From assembly GCA_951802425.1 (NCBI GenBank), contig OX637801.1:1364001-1428000 (forward strand): a DNA stretch of 64,000 nt, read 5' to 3'. This document shows, one piece after another, positions 19,702 to 33,900 of the stretch. The DNA is from Clavaria fumosa. Its lineage: Eukaryota > Basidiomycota > Agaricomycetes > Agaricales > Clavariaceae. The position numbers and the translations under genes are program-made. The notes under the pieces were generated by a model. The model had not been told where the DNA came from. It saw only the letters and a program-made list of their open reading frames with translations, and searched no databases. The number at the start of each line of letters is the position of its first letter. The first letter of the stretch is position 1.

Positions 19702-19803
19702 ACGAGCGACTCAGCTGCATCTGAGGCAACCTACACCATTATCCACCTGTTTGAATCTACGTTAGTTTCAGTCCAACGCGGGAAATCACGTATGAGGTGC
19801 TTA

Positions 19804-20553
19804 CTAGTCTAAGTCTACAAAACTCTTGAATGCTTCGTAACAAGCGAGAATAGTTGCTCTATTATCTAGCGGTTTCATGCCCTCACTCAGACGGCGAGCA
19901 GGGCGAGCCACTGCAGGGAGATGGGCATGCACCACAGTGGGCACAGCAGGATAGACGCCAAGGGCAACACTCTGGGCGAGTTGGGTGGTGACGGGAATCT
20001 TGTAGAAAATCGGCGAGGTCCCTTTCAAGGTTATTCCTGGCATCACCTTGTGAGCGATAGGATCTTGACCGAGAATACGCATCCGTCTGTAGTTGTTTGT
20101 CTGAAAGGCGGCAATCGCCTCCACTATCAGCTGCGGCTCCGGATCCTTTGGCTCCTTGTGTCGTTTGTCCTCCTGAACGAGGAGCAGAATATCATCTGAA
20201 TCCACGATACAAACGTCGGTTTTCGCGTGACATTCCTGTCCACAAATGGCAAGCGGAATGTCTGCGCGTGTGCGCGCCATCCTAGTTCGCGGCGCATAGC
20301 CTAACAACGTCAGCAAATAGACGGCGAAATCATCCACTGCGGATTCTTCTGCAGGGACAAGATCCATTGCCAAATCCATGTAGCGTAGGAGTTTGTAGTT
20401 TGCGTCGTATACCATATCATCGGCGGCAACATAGTTCAGGAGTTCATAAGCGACAGCTGGTCGTGGTAGAGGGTTGACGCCAAAAAAAGATGGCTGCGTC
20501 CTGCAACTCGACGACGATGTTGTACGCATGTAGTTCGACTTGGCTCCAGTCAT
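19804..20553 (-). CDS. Basidiomycete protein with PD-(D/E)XK-like D..QEDK motif
   Basis: A single-exon frame of 249 residues. The core reads AKTDVCIVDSDDILLLVQEDKRH followed by DPEPQLIVEAIAAFQTNN. The pattern of an acidic residue on a strand, then a hydrophobic strand ending in E-D-K, then a Q-containing helix resembles the PD-(D/E)XK nuclease core. I recognise this as a family expanded in Agaricomycete genomes but have no tested function to cite. No signal peptide or membrane span is seen. Nuclease activity is inference. Confidence 0.55.
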   Translation of the reverse strand: MTGAKSNYMRTTSSSSCRTQPSFFGVNPLPRPAVAYELLNYVAADDMVYDANYKLLRYMDLAMDLVPAEESAVDDFAVYLLTLLGYAPRTRMARTRADIPLAICGQECHAKTDVCIVDSDDILLLVQEDKRHKEPKDPEPQLIVEAIAAFQTNNYRRMRILGQDPIAHKVMPGITLKGTSPIFYKIPVTTQLAQSVALGVYPAVPTVVHAHLPAVARPARRLSEGMKPLDNRATILACYEAFKSFVDLD

Positions 20554-21041
20554 TTCCTGATTTTGCTGTACGCAAGAGATTGGCCATCGTTACCTTGCTC
20601 TAGCAAGGTCTCCAACGCTCATATAGTCCCAATCAGTCATCAGTGATAATTTGTGGTATGAAATTAACTAGTTTGAGGGAGAGAAAGAATGGAAAACTGA
20701 ATGGAAATAGTTCACAGACGGAAGGTAGCAACGGACTTGAGATCGCGTCGGGCGAGGGGGGAAACGCTTGAGTTTGTGGGGTGGGCATTGTGAAAACACT
20801 CGAGTCCGAGAAACTTGTGATTGGTATATTTGAAAGAGACCGTAAACGCAGACACAACGACAGGACCAAAAGAAGGAGCCTCAATAAGGAGCTGAGCAAG
20901 GTGTGTGGAGGCGCTGCTGTCAGCGATGACTGCTTGTGCGTAGTATCTGCATGCTGTTATTAGGTAAGCAACCATGACAATGTCGTGGATGGTTTGGTAG
21001 ACGGCAACCTGTGACATAACGTGACTCGACTCTCCTTGACC
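20554..21041. promoter_or_regulatory. Divergent intergenic region between the D..QEDK gene and NBP35
   Basis: 488 bp separate the two start codons. A minus-strand frame (20712-21101) overlaps the first NBP35 exon and has no recognisable motifs. No TATA box is obvious. Confidence 0.35.
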
Positions 21042-22177
21042 ATGGTCGTCGCACAGGATAGCGTAGACCCGCTCTCTGTTCCATCGAATGCGCCTGAGCA
21101 TTGCCCGGTGAGCACGTCATTACACAGGACATTAACTCAAACTTACGAGTGAGTCTTTGAGGGAACCAAATCAGAGTCAGCAGGGAAAGCCGATGCGTGC
21201 AATGGTTGCGCTAATCAAGAAATCTGTGCTTCGGGCCAGACCAAAGGACCTGATCCTGCCTTGCCGTTCATCGCGGCAAGGATGAAGGATGTCAGACATA
21301 AGATACTTGTTTTGTCAGGTAAAGGAGGGGTTGGCAAGTCGACGTTCACCGCTCAGCTTGGCTGGGCGTTTGCCGCTGACGAACAGCTTCAGGTACGGTT
21401 TTGACGCCTAGAATCGATTGGCAATGGCACCCTTCATTGAACTACTGCACAGACTGGAATCATGGACGTTGACATCTGTGGTCCTTCCATCCCCACTATT
21501 TTCGGCATCGCCTCCGAGCAAGTGCACTCCTCCTCGTCCGGGTGGTCGCCAGTCTACGTGCAGGACAACCTCGGGGTCATGTCCGTCGGATTCATGCTCC
21601 CCTCATCAAAAGACGCCGTTATGTGGCGCGGACCCAAAAAGAACGGGCTGATCTCGCAGTTCCTCAAGGACGTCGACTGGGGCGCGCTCGACTACCTCGT
21701 CGTCGACACGCCACCTGGCACGTCCGACGAGCACCTCAGCGTCGTGCAGTATCTTAACGAGAGCGGCATAGACGGTGCTGTCCTTATCACAACCCCGCAA
21801 GAAATCTCCCTGCAGGACGTGCGCCGCGAGATCGACTTCTGTCGGAAGGTCGGCGTGCGCGTTTTGGGCCTCGTGGAGAACATGAGCGGGTTCGTGTGTC
21901 CGAGCTGCAAGTCTGAGTCACAAATATTCAAGCCGACGACGGGCGGGGCGAAAAAACTGGCGGAAGAGACGGGCGTGGAGCTGTTGGGTCAGATACCACT
22001 GGACCCAAGAATTGGCAAAAGTGCAGATTATGGGGTCAGCTTCTTGGACGAATACCCCGATAGTCCAGCCAGTGTTGCTTATCTCCAAATTATTGAGAGT
22101 GAGTGCTCCACCTTGATGTACTTCATCAGAACTAATTCATGCCGCTCGCAGGACTGAGAGACATCTTAGGGGATTAG
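21042..22177 (+). CDS. NBP35: Cytosolic Fe-S cluster assembly factor NBP35
   Basis: Exons 21042-21107, 21162-21392, 21453-22098 and 22152-22177 give 322 residues, the usual length. NBP35 is a P-loop NTPase scaffold of the CIA pathway that works with CFD1 to assemble 4Fe-4S clusters for cytosolic and nuclear proteins. The N-terminal cluster site is present (HCPG, then [10 protein letters not shown]). The deviant Walker A is GKGGVGKST, the switch region DVDICGPS, and the Walker B-like segment [15 protein letters not shown]. The C-terminal CPSC pair that binds the bridging cluster is at about residues 232-235. The start at 21042 gives [20 protein letters not shown], a normal N-terminus. Confidence 0.92.
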
Positions 22178-22344
22178 TATTGTGATATTCGCTCGAGCTT
22201 ATTTGTATCGTTAACCTCCCATTACACGATCTGTATCTGCATGCATCCACCATTATATTTCTATTCGAAAGCATTCATTTCTCAGTCCGTAATACACCGC
22301 GCAAGAAATTTCGTGAAAGATAAAGCTAACGCGTACAATCATTA

Positions 22345-24860
<2,516 letters not shown>

Positions 24861-25049
24861 CATCCGCAACGATTCTTCGGAGAACGCGTTCGACGGGCGA
24901 CGCACTCTCGATCTTCCACGCTCGACGTTCCATGATCCCGGCGATACGGCGGGACTTGGGGATTTTGCTTCGTTTGACAGTTTCCGTCGTCGTCGGGACC
25001 GCCGTGGAGAGCGCTGACCGGCCGCCTCTCTTTCCCCCATCTGCATGAT

Positions 25050-25422
25050 GTGGGCGGTGAAGAAGCAAGGTGCTATTCAGAGCGCCGATTTTGCACCGCT
25101 GTTGAACGCGGCGGTATGTAGCAGCGAGTGGCCGTCGAGGCTGACTGCTGTACAGAATGCTGGTCGACAGATTTCGCGTGACTTCAACGTGGGTTCAGCG
25201 CGCCCAAGTCCAAATCGGTTTTCAATTGAAGGCTCTATCGATCACTGGCAGACCAACCCCCGAAACCCACAGATTTTGACCCCTCTTCCGAATCCCCTAC
25301 ACTACAATACATAACTTATCTGCCCATGTTATCAGGGCGGTAAGGCAGTCCGTGATAGCAAGCGCAAGATGCAGATAAGCAAAATAGTCGTACAAAACTT
25401 CCCATGGATAGTGTGATAAACT
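25050..25422. promoter_or_regulatory. Intergenic region upstream of the MAPK gene
   Basis: About 370 bp between the MAPK 5' end and the symplekin stop codon. It should contain the MAPK promoter and symplekin 3' UTR. No gene features are seen. Confidence 0.35.
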
Positions 25423-28400
25423 CTATGCAGCCGGTATCTCCATCGCGGTTTCTGGAGGTGCAAGGGGAGGAGCAGCAGCAGCAGCGGCTTCGTCTTCCCC
25501 AAATATATCCAGAAATCCCGCGACCCTGGCCTTATTGCCGGCCTTCTTCGTTACGTAGTCCCGCAGTCCCGACTTCAGGCTGGGCTGCTTGTCCACGAGC
25601 TCGCGCAGTTGGTCTTTGGGCAGCTGTAACAGTGCGCCGAAGCTGGCCGGCGCGATGACCTTGGCGCATCGAATGAACCCCTCCCATAGTGGCGGATTGG
25701 TCCAGATCTTTTTCGTGATCAAGCGAGAAAGTAAAGTTGTCGACACGAAGCCAACGAGTGACTTGTAGGTTGTCACCGCTTGTATAACCTAAGAAGGGAA
25801 ACACACAATTGAGAAATGGCAACCAATACGTGGAAAAACAGCCTACAGTCCGTAAGAATAAAACAGGTAAGACAGGTTCGTCAACTATTTGTTGCATGAC
25901 CACGGCCAGGATTTCAGATCGGAAAACGTCAGTCATGGAGAAACAAATGCCAATGGCTGAAATTACATGTCAGATGGAATGAAAGCCAATTCATTTCAAG
26001 TAAAAAAACGAACCTTCCATGGCGCTCTTCAGACCAATCTCCTTTTCAGACTCGTGCAAGAGCACCATGAGCTCCGCCGGCGTCAACAATTCGCTCTGCC
26101 TCACCCTCGGTAAATTCGAAGTGACGCTGCCGAAAGTCTGCGGTGGGGTGGTCACGATCGAGCCGAACACTGAGCGAACAAGATTCTTCGGTTCCGGCTG
26201 TCCATTTAGAATGGATACTATCCGCGGCAGATGACGCATGATGTCCGGCTGTAGAACAGAAAATCAATTAGTGGCTAGTGGCTCGTATAGTCGCCCTCGA
26301 ACGTACCTTGTCCATTTCGGCGATGATAGGAATCAGAAATCGAGCATCCAGTTCACGCTCGTTGATCATCGCTTTCACTAGCGCGACTAGCTGGCTGCTT
26401 GGACGTCCATTCTCGGTAAATATGGTAAGGACGCGTAGGGCTAGCGACTCTGCTCCAGGGGGACAATGACGCATGAGAGTCAGCAGTCCACCGTGACTCG
26501 AGCCGAGTGACTTGATGAGCGCAGTAATGAGCTGTTGGATTGCTTCCTGAATACTGACATCCATTTGCCCATACGCAACAAATATCCTGGTAGTACGGCA
26601 AGATATTGTCAGTAAAATTTTCGATGAACGAAATCCAGGGACCACTGACTCATCCAGGAACTCCGGTAGCTTCACAGATAGTGCGAAGAACAGCTCCACA
26701 TGCTGCCGCACAACAGACTTCTGCGCGGGCAGCTCGATACTCTCGGGGAGGTACGGAGTCTGTATGAGGTCTTCCGGCGGAAGCTGCCCATCCTCCATAT
26801 TTTCATCAGCGTCACCGTTCATTTGCGCGTCGGATGGTTTCTCCTCCCGAGGTACAGAGGGCGACTGCAGTCGCCGCAGTATTTGCAGGGCAAAGTCGTG
26901 CACTATGCCGTCCATAGGATGGACGTCTGGCACCCAGCGTTTCACAGTGAGAATCGCGGCCTTGCGCGTGACTTCCTCTGCGCAGGAGTCTCAGACACGG
27001 CTTTTTTCCTTTGCAAGAATGCGCACGTACCAGGATGAGTCGTCAGGTCAAGGAGAACGTTCAGCGCATCTGTACGCAATGACGGTCTCTGCACCACAAA
27101 TTCCCGCAGGACCGTAAAGCCCACTTGCATTCTGACAAATGATGTTAATAGAGGTGGGGTGCTGACTCCATGATTAAGGCCTCACCGATCACGATCGATA
27201 CACAGGTCGCGCAACAAAAACAAGACGTCTGGTGGGACAAACGGAAGGTCGAGCAGGAAACGCGAAAGAGTCCGATCCTTCCCGTCAAAGAGTGTTTGGT
27301 ATGTCGCGACCAGCTGATTTAACCATGGCTCGTAATTTGGTCGCTGTAGGGGTGGTTGTTGGTGAGACGCGTTTCTCGAAAGCAGGTTCATACATCTGCG
27401 TACCCAATTATGATCCCGTTCTAGTCGTATCCTGTCATTGTAATATTCCTCGTTCATCCATGCAGTTGCTAAGCGTACTCTGGGTCGATTCAAAGTTGAG
27501 CAGCAGTTGCATTCGCCCGCTGCGCACGGACGCACCTGTTCGGAAAGTCGGCCATGACGTAATTACACAGACTCTGCCGCAGCGCATCCTGGCGAAGATA
27601 CAGATTCACTTGCGAGTCTTGCTCTTCACCCCCCGGCCTCGCCGCATCGTCGTCGACTCCACTGTCCGGGTCGGCCACGCGCGTCACCATCCTGACGACC
27701 AACAACATCCACATCTCCGCAGACGGGCTTCGGCCTGGAGGTTCCGCCGACTTCGACCCGCCAACTTTCGGTTCCTCCGCTCCGTTCCATGTCCGAGCTA
27801 CGGCGTTTTGCACCAGCAGCTCCCGGTCCGCCTCACCCGGCTCCCGCGGTGGTGGCAATTTGAAGTCAATCAGCTTAAGAGAAGTATCGTTTTGGTCAAG
27901 TCCATTGGCAGACACATCTCCCATAGGTTCGTCGCCAGATAGCTAATGATAGGTCAGCGAAGACGGTTCTGTGCCGGAGCGACGAGAAGAAGTACCTCGA
28001 GATTAAGACGGTCAGGTTCGTACTCCATCTCGTCGTCATCTATGTCCATCTGCAAGGGATTCACAGGCCCTTCCGCGCTACCAGGAGGCGGCGTTGACTC
28101 GGCCTTCATGCTGGGATCCGCAGATGCCTCTGGTGAGGTTGAGGTCGACGGCTGCGGCAGGCCACGAGTCTGCCGATACGCCTCGACGAGGGCGATCAAC
28201 TCGGCCTCTGTGAACGCCTGCAAGTTCTCCACGATGATCTCCGTGACGAGGGCAGCAGGCAGGGAGGTGAAGTCGAACCCGGCGAGCAGCGTCGCCGCCG
28301 AGGGGCCGGCTGCGCCGTTCCGCTCCAGCTTTGGCCGTTTCTGGTCCGGCCCGTCCTCGGTGAGCTGTGGGCGCTTCCGACCGTCTGCTGCAGTGAGCAG

Positions 28401-29816
28401 CCGGTGGCTCCTTTCATCTGCGGCGGCCCGAGCAGCCCTGTTCATCCGGAGCTGTTGCTGCATGAAGAATTCGGCGATTTGCGGAGCAAATTGGTGGCCT
28501 GCAGGTATCACGCTGCAAAGTAGACATGCTCAGACCGAGGGGGGCTCGAAGGAAAAAAAAAAATGTTTTGGTAGCTACGAGACGAACTTTTGGATGTGTG
28601 TGAGCAGTATTCGGATACTTTTCTCCACACTTTTGATGTTGGATGGAGGCAGGCCTGCGAGCGAGGCAGGTGTCCAAGTGGTTAGGGTAGAGACGATGAG
28701 GTGCACGAAGTTCGGACGGAGTTTGGCGAGCGTGGCCCAGCTGTTGAGGATGGCTGATATGATATCGGTGTTTCTGCAGCATGAGGTAGGCGGGTCAATG
28801 CGGGGCGCGCAGGGGCGAGTTCGAGGACAACCCACCGGCTGGTGAACAGCATCGTCACAACGCTTTCCAACAGCCTGCTCCCTTCGGAGTCCAGCGTGGT
28901 CACAGAGATGAACGGGTGGTCGGTCGGACAGGACGACAGGTTGGGGTCATTTTTGTTTTGCAACTGCCAAAAAAAAAGGAAAATTTCACGCGTATGGACG
29001 TACATGTAAGTGGCGAGCGAATAACAAAGCTGAGTGGGGGGAGGAGAGACTACTACCCTAGGATCAGACACGCCACGCGTCTGCACGAGGATGACCCGCT
29101 GCATGAACTTGACGGCAGACAGCTTGACGCCGAGGGAGGACCCGTTCGACCAGATGAGTTCGAGGATGCGTGTCTTGCACTGCGTCAGGGTGTCCCACTG
29201 GGCAGAGGCGTTCCTGTTCGCACATCTACAACGCCAGTCCGCGTGAGCCACGCGGGGGAAAAGAGGGCGCCCCCGAGCCCCAGAAGCGCGCCACTCACAG
29301 CAGCCGGAACACGAGTGGATACACCGTCGTGAAGCACTGCACAACCACCTTGACCGTCGCGGGGTTCGGGTCACCAAGCACGGCCGCAAGCGAGTCCAGC
29401 GACTGGAACGCAACTGTCCAGCCCAACAAAAAAAAAAACCGCCGCGTAGTCAGCACCGACCCAACATCAACGTCAACGCCTACACGACACAAACACAACA
29501 CACAACCCAAAAAAAAGAAGAAAAAAAGAAAAAAAAAGACCACTGACGTACGTTGCGCGCGGACCTCGAGCGTGAGCGTCGAGCGACAAAGGGCAAAATG
29601 CAGCAAGTCAAGGAACCACCGCTTCAGCAGCGAGTCGCCCGCAGCGGCGCCGACCAGCCGGCCAAACAGCGTCGTGCACAGTATCGGGATCGGCGCCGGC
29701 TGCGCCTCGAGCGTCTCGCGCAGCGCCGCCAGCAGGCCCGCCTGCTCCTCGGAGTTCGGCGCGGCTGCGATGGCCGCGCTCAGCGCCTGCAAGGGATCCA
29801 CCGGGTTCGCTGCCAT
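25423..29816 (-). CDS. Symplekin / PTA1-type mRNA 3'-end processing scaffold
   Basis: Fourteen exons (29816-29552, 29413-29299, 29213-29057, 28963-28836, 28773-28588, 28512-27996, 27942-27536, 27479-27186, 27131-27031, 26977-26650, 26586-26307, 26248-26014, 25956-25847, 25788-25423) join with GT-AG sites and consistent phases to 1162 residues, typical for symplekin. The N-terminal HEAT-like region matches the Symplekin/Pta1 N domain (ASAQWDTLTQCKTRILELIW, SGNLGVKLSAVKF-like, NTDIISAILNSWATLAKLRP, SVEKSIRILLTHIQ). The C-terminal domain (TTYKSLVGFVSTTLLSRLI, WEGFIRCAKVIAPASF, LLQLPKDQLRELV) matches Symplekin C. The protein scaffolds the cleavage and polyadenylation factor. It shares a 325-bp divergent promoter with VMA10. 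Confidence 0.9.
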
Positions 29817-30141
29817 CTTGGTCTTGTGGCCGTGTGTGTGTGTGTGGGGTTGGCGTAGTGGTGGTCGTCGCTTAGGTTCTCGTGCAACGAAACAAAAAAC
29901 AGACAGAGAAAAAAAGCGGGTTCAAGGTCCGTGTTATGCCGCCAAAAACAGGGGGGAGGGGGAGGTGTCGTCCGCGGTTGCAAGCGATGGGGTAGCAGGC
30001 GCACTGCGTCCTTCGGGAAGCGTGCGAACATTGACCGCGGAGCGGAGCTGCAAAAATTTCGTTCGGCGACCCACCCGCGTCGCTTCGCCCTTGCCTTCCT
30101 TCATACGCGCGCGTGAGCAAGAGTGAGCAAAGAACGACCAA
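29817..30141. promoter_or_regulatory. Divergent promoter between symplekin and VMA10
   Basis: Only 325 bp separate the two start codons. A short GT run (29831-29848) and purine-rich stretches are present; no clear TATA box. The compact head-to-head arrangement suggests a shared nucleosome-depleted promoter. Confidence 0.45.
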
Positions 30142-30689
30142 ATGGTAACACCGTTGCACCAGCGTGCGCGCCCCCGCAGTGCTCACTCTCCCCCTTCCAG
30201 GCGGCCCAACACTCCCCCGGGATAAGCACCCTCCTCGAAGCAGAAAAAGACGGTGCCCGCATCGTGCAGCAAGCCCGCCAATGTATGTGCGCTGACCCCG
30301 CCCCACCCCACATAGCATAATCCCGCTTACCTCCCCCACCTAACCGGGGGGCGTCCAGACCGCACCAAGAGGCTGCAAGACGCCCGCCAAGAGGCGCAAA
30401 AAGAGATCCAAGAGTACCAGACAAAGAAGGAGGCCGAGCTGCACGCGTTCGAGGCATCGGTGCGCCATCGTAAAACAAAGAAGGGAAACAAAGCACTAAC
30501 TATCGCCCGCAGCGCGCCGGCTCGACATTCACAGCCCAGAACGAGGTCGACCAACAGACCGAACGCCTAATCAACGCCATCGAGACCGCCTACGCCGCGC
30601 ACAAGGACGCCGTCATCAAGAAGCTCCTCGCGCGCGTCATGCTCGTCGACCCAGAGCTCCACCGCAACTTCAAGCCGCTCAAGCCATGA
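30142..30689 (+). CDS. VMA10: V-type ATPase subunit G
   Basis: Exons 30142-30144 (ATG only), 30201-30282, 30359-30459 and 30513-30689 give 120 residues. The product begins MAAQHSPGISTLLEAEKDGA, has the helical Ala/Glu/Lys-rich core (RTKRLQDARQEAQKEIQEY) and ends AVIKKLLARVMLVDPELHRN, all typical of Vma10. Subunit G forms the peripheral stalk with subunit E in the V1 sector and so couples ATP hydrolysis to proton pumping into vacuoles. The first intron directly follows the start codon, so the first exon contributes only methionine. This pattern recurs in RPS15 in this window. Confidence 0.92.
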
Positions 30690-30978
30690 CATTCACAAGT
30701 TATTATTAATAATGAAAAAAGCGACGTTGTTGTTCTCTTTTTGCTTTTTGTATTGTAGCGATTAATTATGGGGTGGGATGGTATTATACGTGGCTTGTAT
30801 GGTAGGTATACGGTGAACAAGTGACCGGGTGCGATGTCCCTTTCCGCGATGATGAGCGGGGCAAGTATTAGCAATTACCGTAAGAAAAGGAAGGAAAAGG
30901 GAGCGAGACAGTCCAAAAGAAACAAGAAAGAAAGAAAAGAAGAGAGAGCAAAAAAAAGAAAAACAACTCAATATGAAC

Positions 30979-33900
30979 TCATCTGCTCTCATTCGCAAGC
31001 CACGGCAGCCCAACAGGCATCCCCGACGCCGAACTCCTCGGCCCAGCACTTCCAGCAGCACTCCCACCAGCACCACCACCATCAGAAAACAGCACCGGCG
31101 GCGAAATCGACAACGACGACGACGGTCCAGCAAGCGGCGGCAACGGCAACGACAACGGCAGCGCCAACGACATCGGCAACAGCGGCTGCTGAGCCCCCAC
31201 CCCCGCCCCCACACCCACACCCACACCTGCACCCGTCGCAGCCACCACAGGCACAGGCACGGGCGGCGGCGACGGCGTCCCCCCCATCTTCACCGACGGC
31301 GGCGGCGAGCTCCACGAGTCCAACAACCCACTCGCCTTCAACGACGGCAACGACCGCGAGCGTTCCCCCACTCCAAGCGGCGGCCCGTCCCGCTGCGACT
31401 GCGACTGCGACTGCGACTGCGACTGAGACTGATGCGGCTGTAGCTGCCGCGGCTGCAGCGCCTGCATCGCCGCCTGCGGAGGCGACGACGACGCCGCGCG
31501 CCGCCCGCCCAGCAGCAGCTCGTCCAGCGTCCGCCCCAGCGACGGGAAGCACCCCGTCTGAGTCTGAGTCTGGGTCTGCGCCTGGGTCTGCATCTGCACC
31601 TGCATTTGCGTCGGCGTTGGCGTAGGCGTAGGCGTCGACGCCGGTGTCGACGCCAACGTCACAGCCGTAGCCGCCCCAGCCGAGGACGAGCACGATGATG
31701 ACGACGTTGACGACGAGGAGGAGGAGGAGGAAGACGCCGCAGAGACAGAAGAAGACGCGGGGTTCGTCGGCGGCGCGGTTTGGGACCGCTGCGTCTGCGC
31801 TTGCGTGGGCGGAGGTGGCGGTGCAGCACGCGTCCGAGGAGCATCACTCGACGACGACGACACGACGAGGTCCTGCACACGCACGCCCCACACCTCCTCA
31901 AACTCCGCGGACCACTCGCGCACCTGCGCGTCATCCCCATCGCAGTACTTGACAAGGGCCTGCACCAAAAAGAAGGAAAAAGAAAAAGTCAGCAAGGCAA
32001 CAGAAACGTCAAAAAACAAAACATCAAGACCCACCCAAAGCGCAGCGCCGACTACCCAAACACAAACAGAAAGACACTCGTCAGCCAAAACGAAACAACA
32101 GCAATAACAACACAAACAACGCACGAATAACGTCATTCCGCGCACGGGGTCCGACCCCGCTCAGGAGCCTCTCCAAGCGCGTCACGGCCCACCGCACCCC
32201 CTCCACCACCGACGACGACGACGGCGGGCGTCTCTGGTGTCCCCACAAGCGGGCCTAATCCACAACCTCAGCAACCAACAACAAAGAAAAAAAAAAAAAA
32301 AAAAACTCACACTATGCAGCGCAAGCACACAGCACGCATGCACAGCATGCATCCCAAAGAAGCACCACGCCCCCCCGCCCCCGCCCGTCCCGAGCACGCA
32401 CCGCTGCGCCTGCACGTTCTCCTCAGAGTACCGCAGGTGCCCCGGTAGCGACGCCGCCCACGTCTGCAATAAACAAAACAAAAAAGTCTGAGTGAGGAAA
32501 AAAATTGCGGGACAGGATGGGAACAACGTACGTCGAGCGCCTGCTCGCACTCCGCCACCAGCGCGCCGCCCGCCGCGCCCAGCCCATTCTCGGGGCCTAC
32601 AGATGCACAAACGCAAGTCAGAAAACATAATATGATAATAATAATAATAATAATAAACACCGCACCATTCCGCACGACGGCATGCACCACCCCGTCCACC
32701 CGCGCACGCACCGCCACCACACGCACCAAATGCCCAAGCTCCGACGCGTAGCGCGCGTCCGGGGGCGGCGGCGGCGTGCTCAAGAACTCTACGTCCGCGC
32801 ACAAAAAACAAAAAAAAACAAAACAAAAGTCAGAAGGGCAGCCACAGGCCACCAAAGGGCACCACCACTCACCGGGAACCGCAGCGTGCGCCGCCATCGC
32901 CATCGCCATCTCGAAGCTCGTCTCGTCCACCGGGAGCCTCAAGCGCGCCACCACCTCCTCCCCCAGGACCACCCCCCCAGGCACAGGCGCATCCACATCC
33001 GCGCCGCCCCCCAACCCCGACCCAGACCCAGGACGGACCACCCCCCCACGCACGACCCAACACACCCAAAACACGCGCCGCGCACACTCCCGCTCCCCCC
33101 ACGCCAGCAGCGCGTCGTCCTCCTCCTCGTCCTCCTCTCCCGGCGCAAGCACGCCCAGCTCGTCCACGAGCATCCGCAGCGCCAGCTCTGCGTCCGCAAC
33201 CAGCATGTCAGCAACTCAGCGAGAAAGAAGAGGACGCGCAGGCTACTCACCCAGGTACCGCGAACACCCAGTGCCCAACCCCGATCCAGACGGCGAAACA
33301 ACAGGCGGGGCCGACGGCGACGACGACGGTGGCGGCGGCGGAGGCGGCGGGGCACTCCCCCCTTCCCCCTCACAAACCTCCATCCCCTCCTCCCGCTCCT
33401 CCCCAGGCACAGCCACCTTCCCGCCCATCAGCTCCCAAAGCCCCAGCAGACACAGCGCCTGCGCCGCCGCAAGCCCCGTAACGCCCAACGCCCGTCGCCC
33501 GCGTCTCCGCCGCCGCCGCAGCGGCGACGCAGAGCCACCACCACCGACGCCGGCCTCCTCGTCGACGTCCATGTCGACGTCCCCGTTCCCGTCCCCATCC
33601 CCGTTGGCCTCATCCCTGTCCCCGTCCTCGCCGTCCCCGCCAGGATCAGGGAACAGCCCCTCCACCGCCGCACGCGCAAAAGGCCGCCCCGCCATCGCAT
33701 GCCTCCGCCACCAATGTCCCTCCCCCTCCCCCTCCTCTCCCTTCCCCCTCTGGTCCTCCTGATGCTGATGCTGCTGCTGCTGCATCATCCGCACGCAGCG
33801 CGCCGACCACCCCGCCGCAACCGCACACACCGCCTGCACCAAAAACGCGGGGAGGTCCCCGCGCGCGAGCCCCGCCCAGAAGGCGGGCGCGTGCAGCACG

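Noticed and set aside
20712..21101. 129-residue minus-strand frame overlapping NBP35 exon 1
   Set aside because: No recognisable features and it overlaps a confirmed coding exon.
27946..28845. 299-residue plus-strand frame
   Set aside because: Antisense of symplekin exons 4-6, which join in phase to a full-length family protein.
29170..30126. 318-residue plus-strand frame
   Set aside because: Covers symplekin exons 1-2 antisense plus the divergent promoter; Arg/Lys/Ser-rich without domain.
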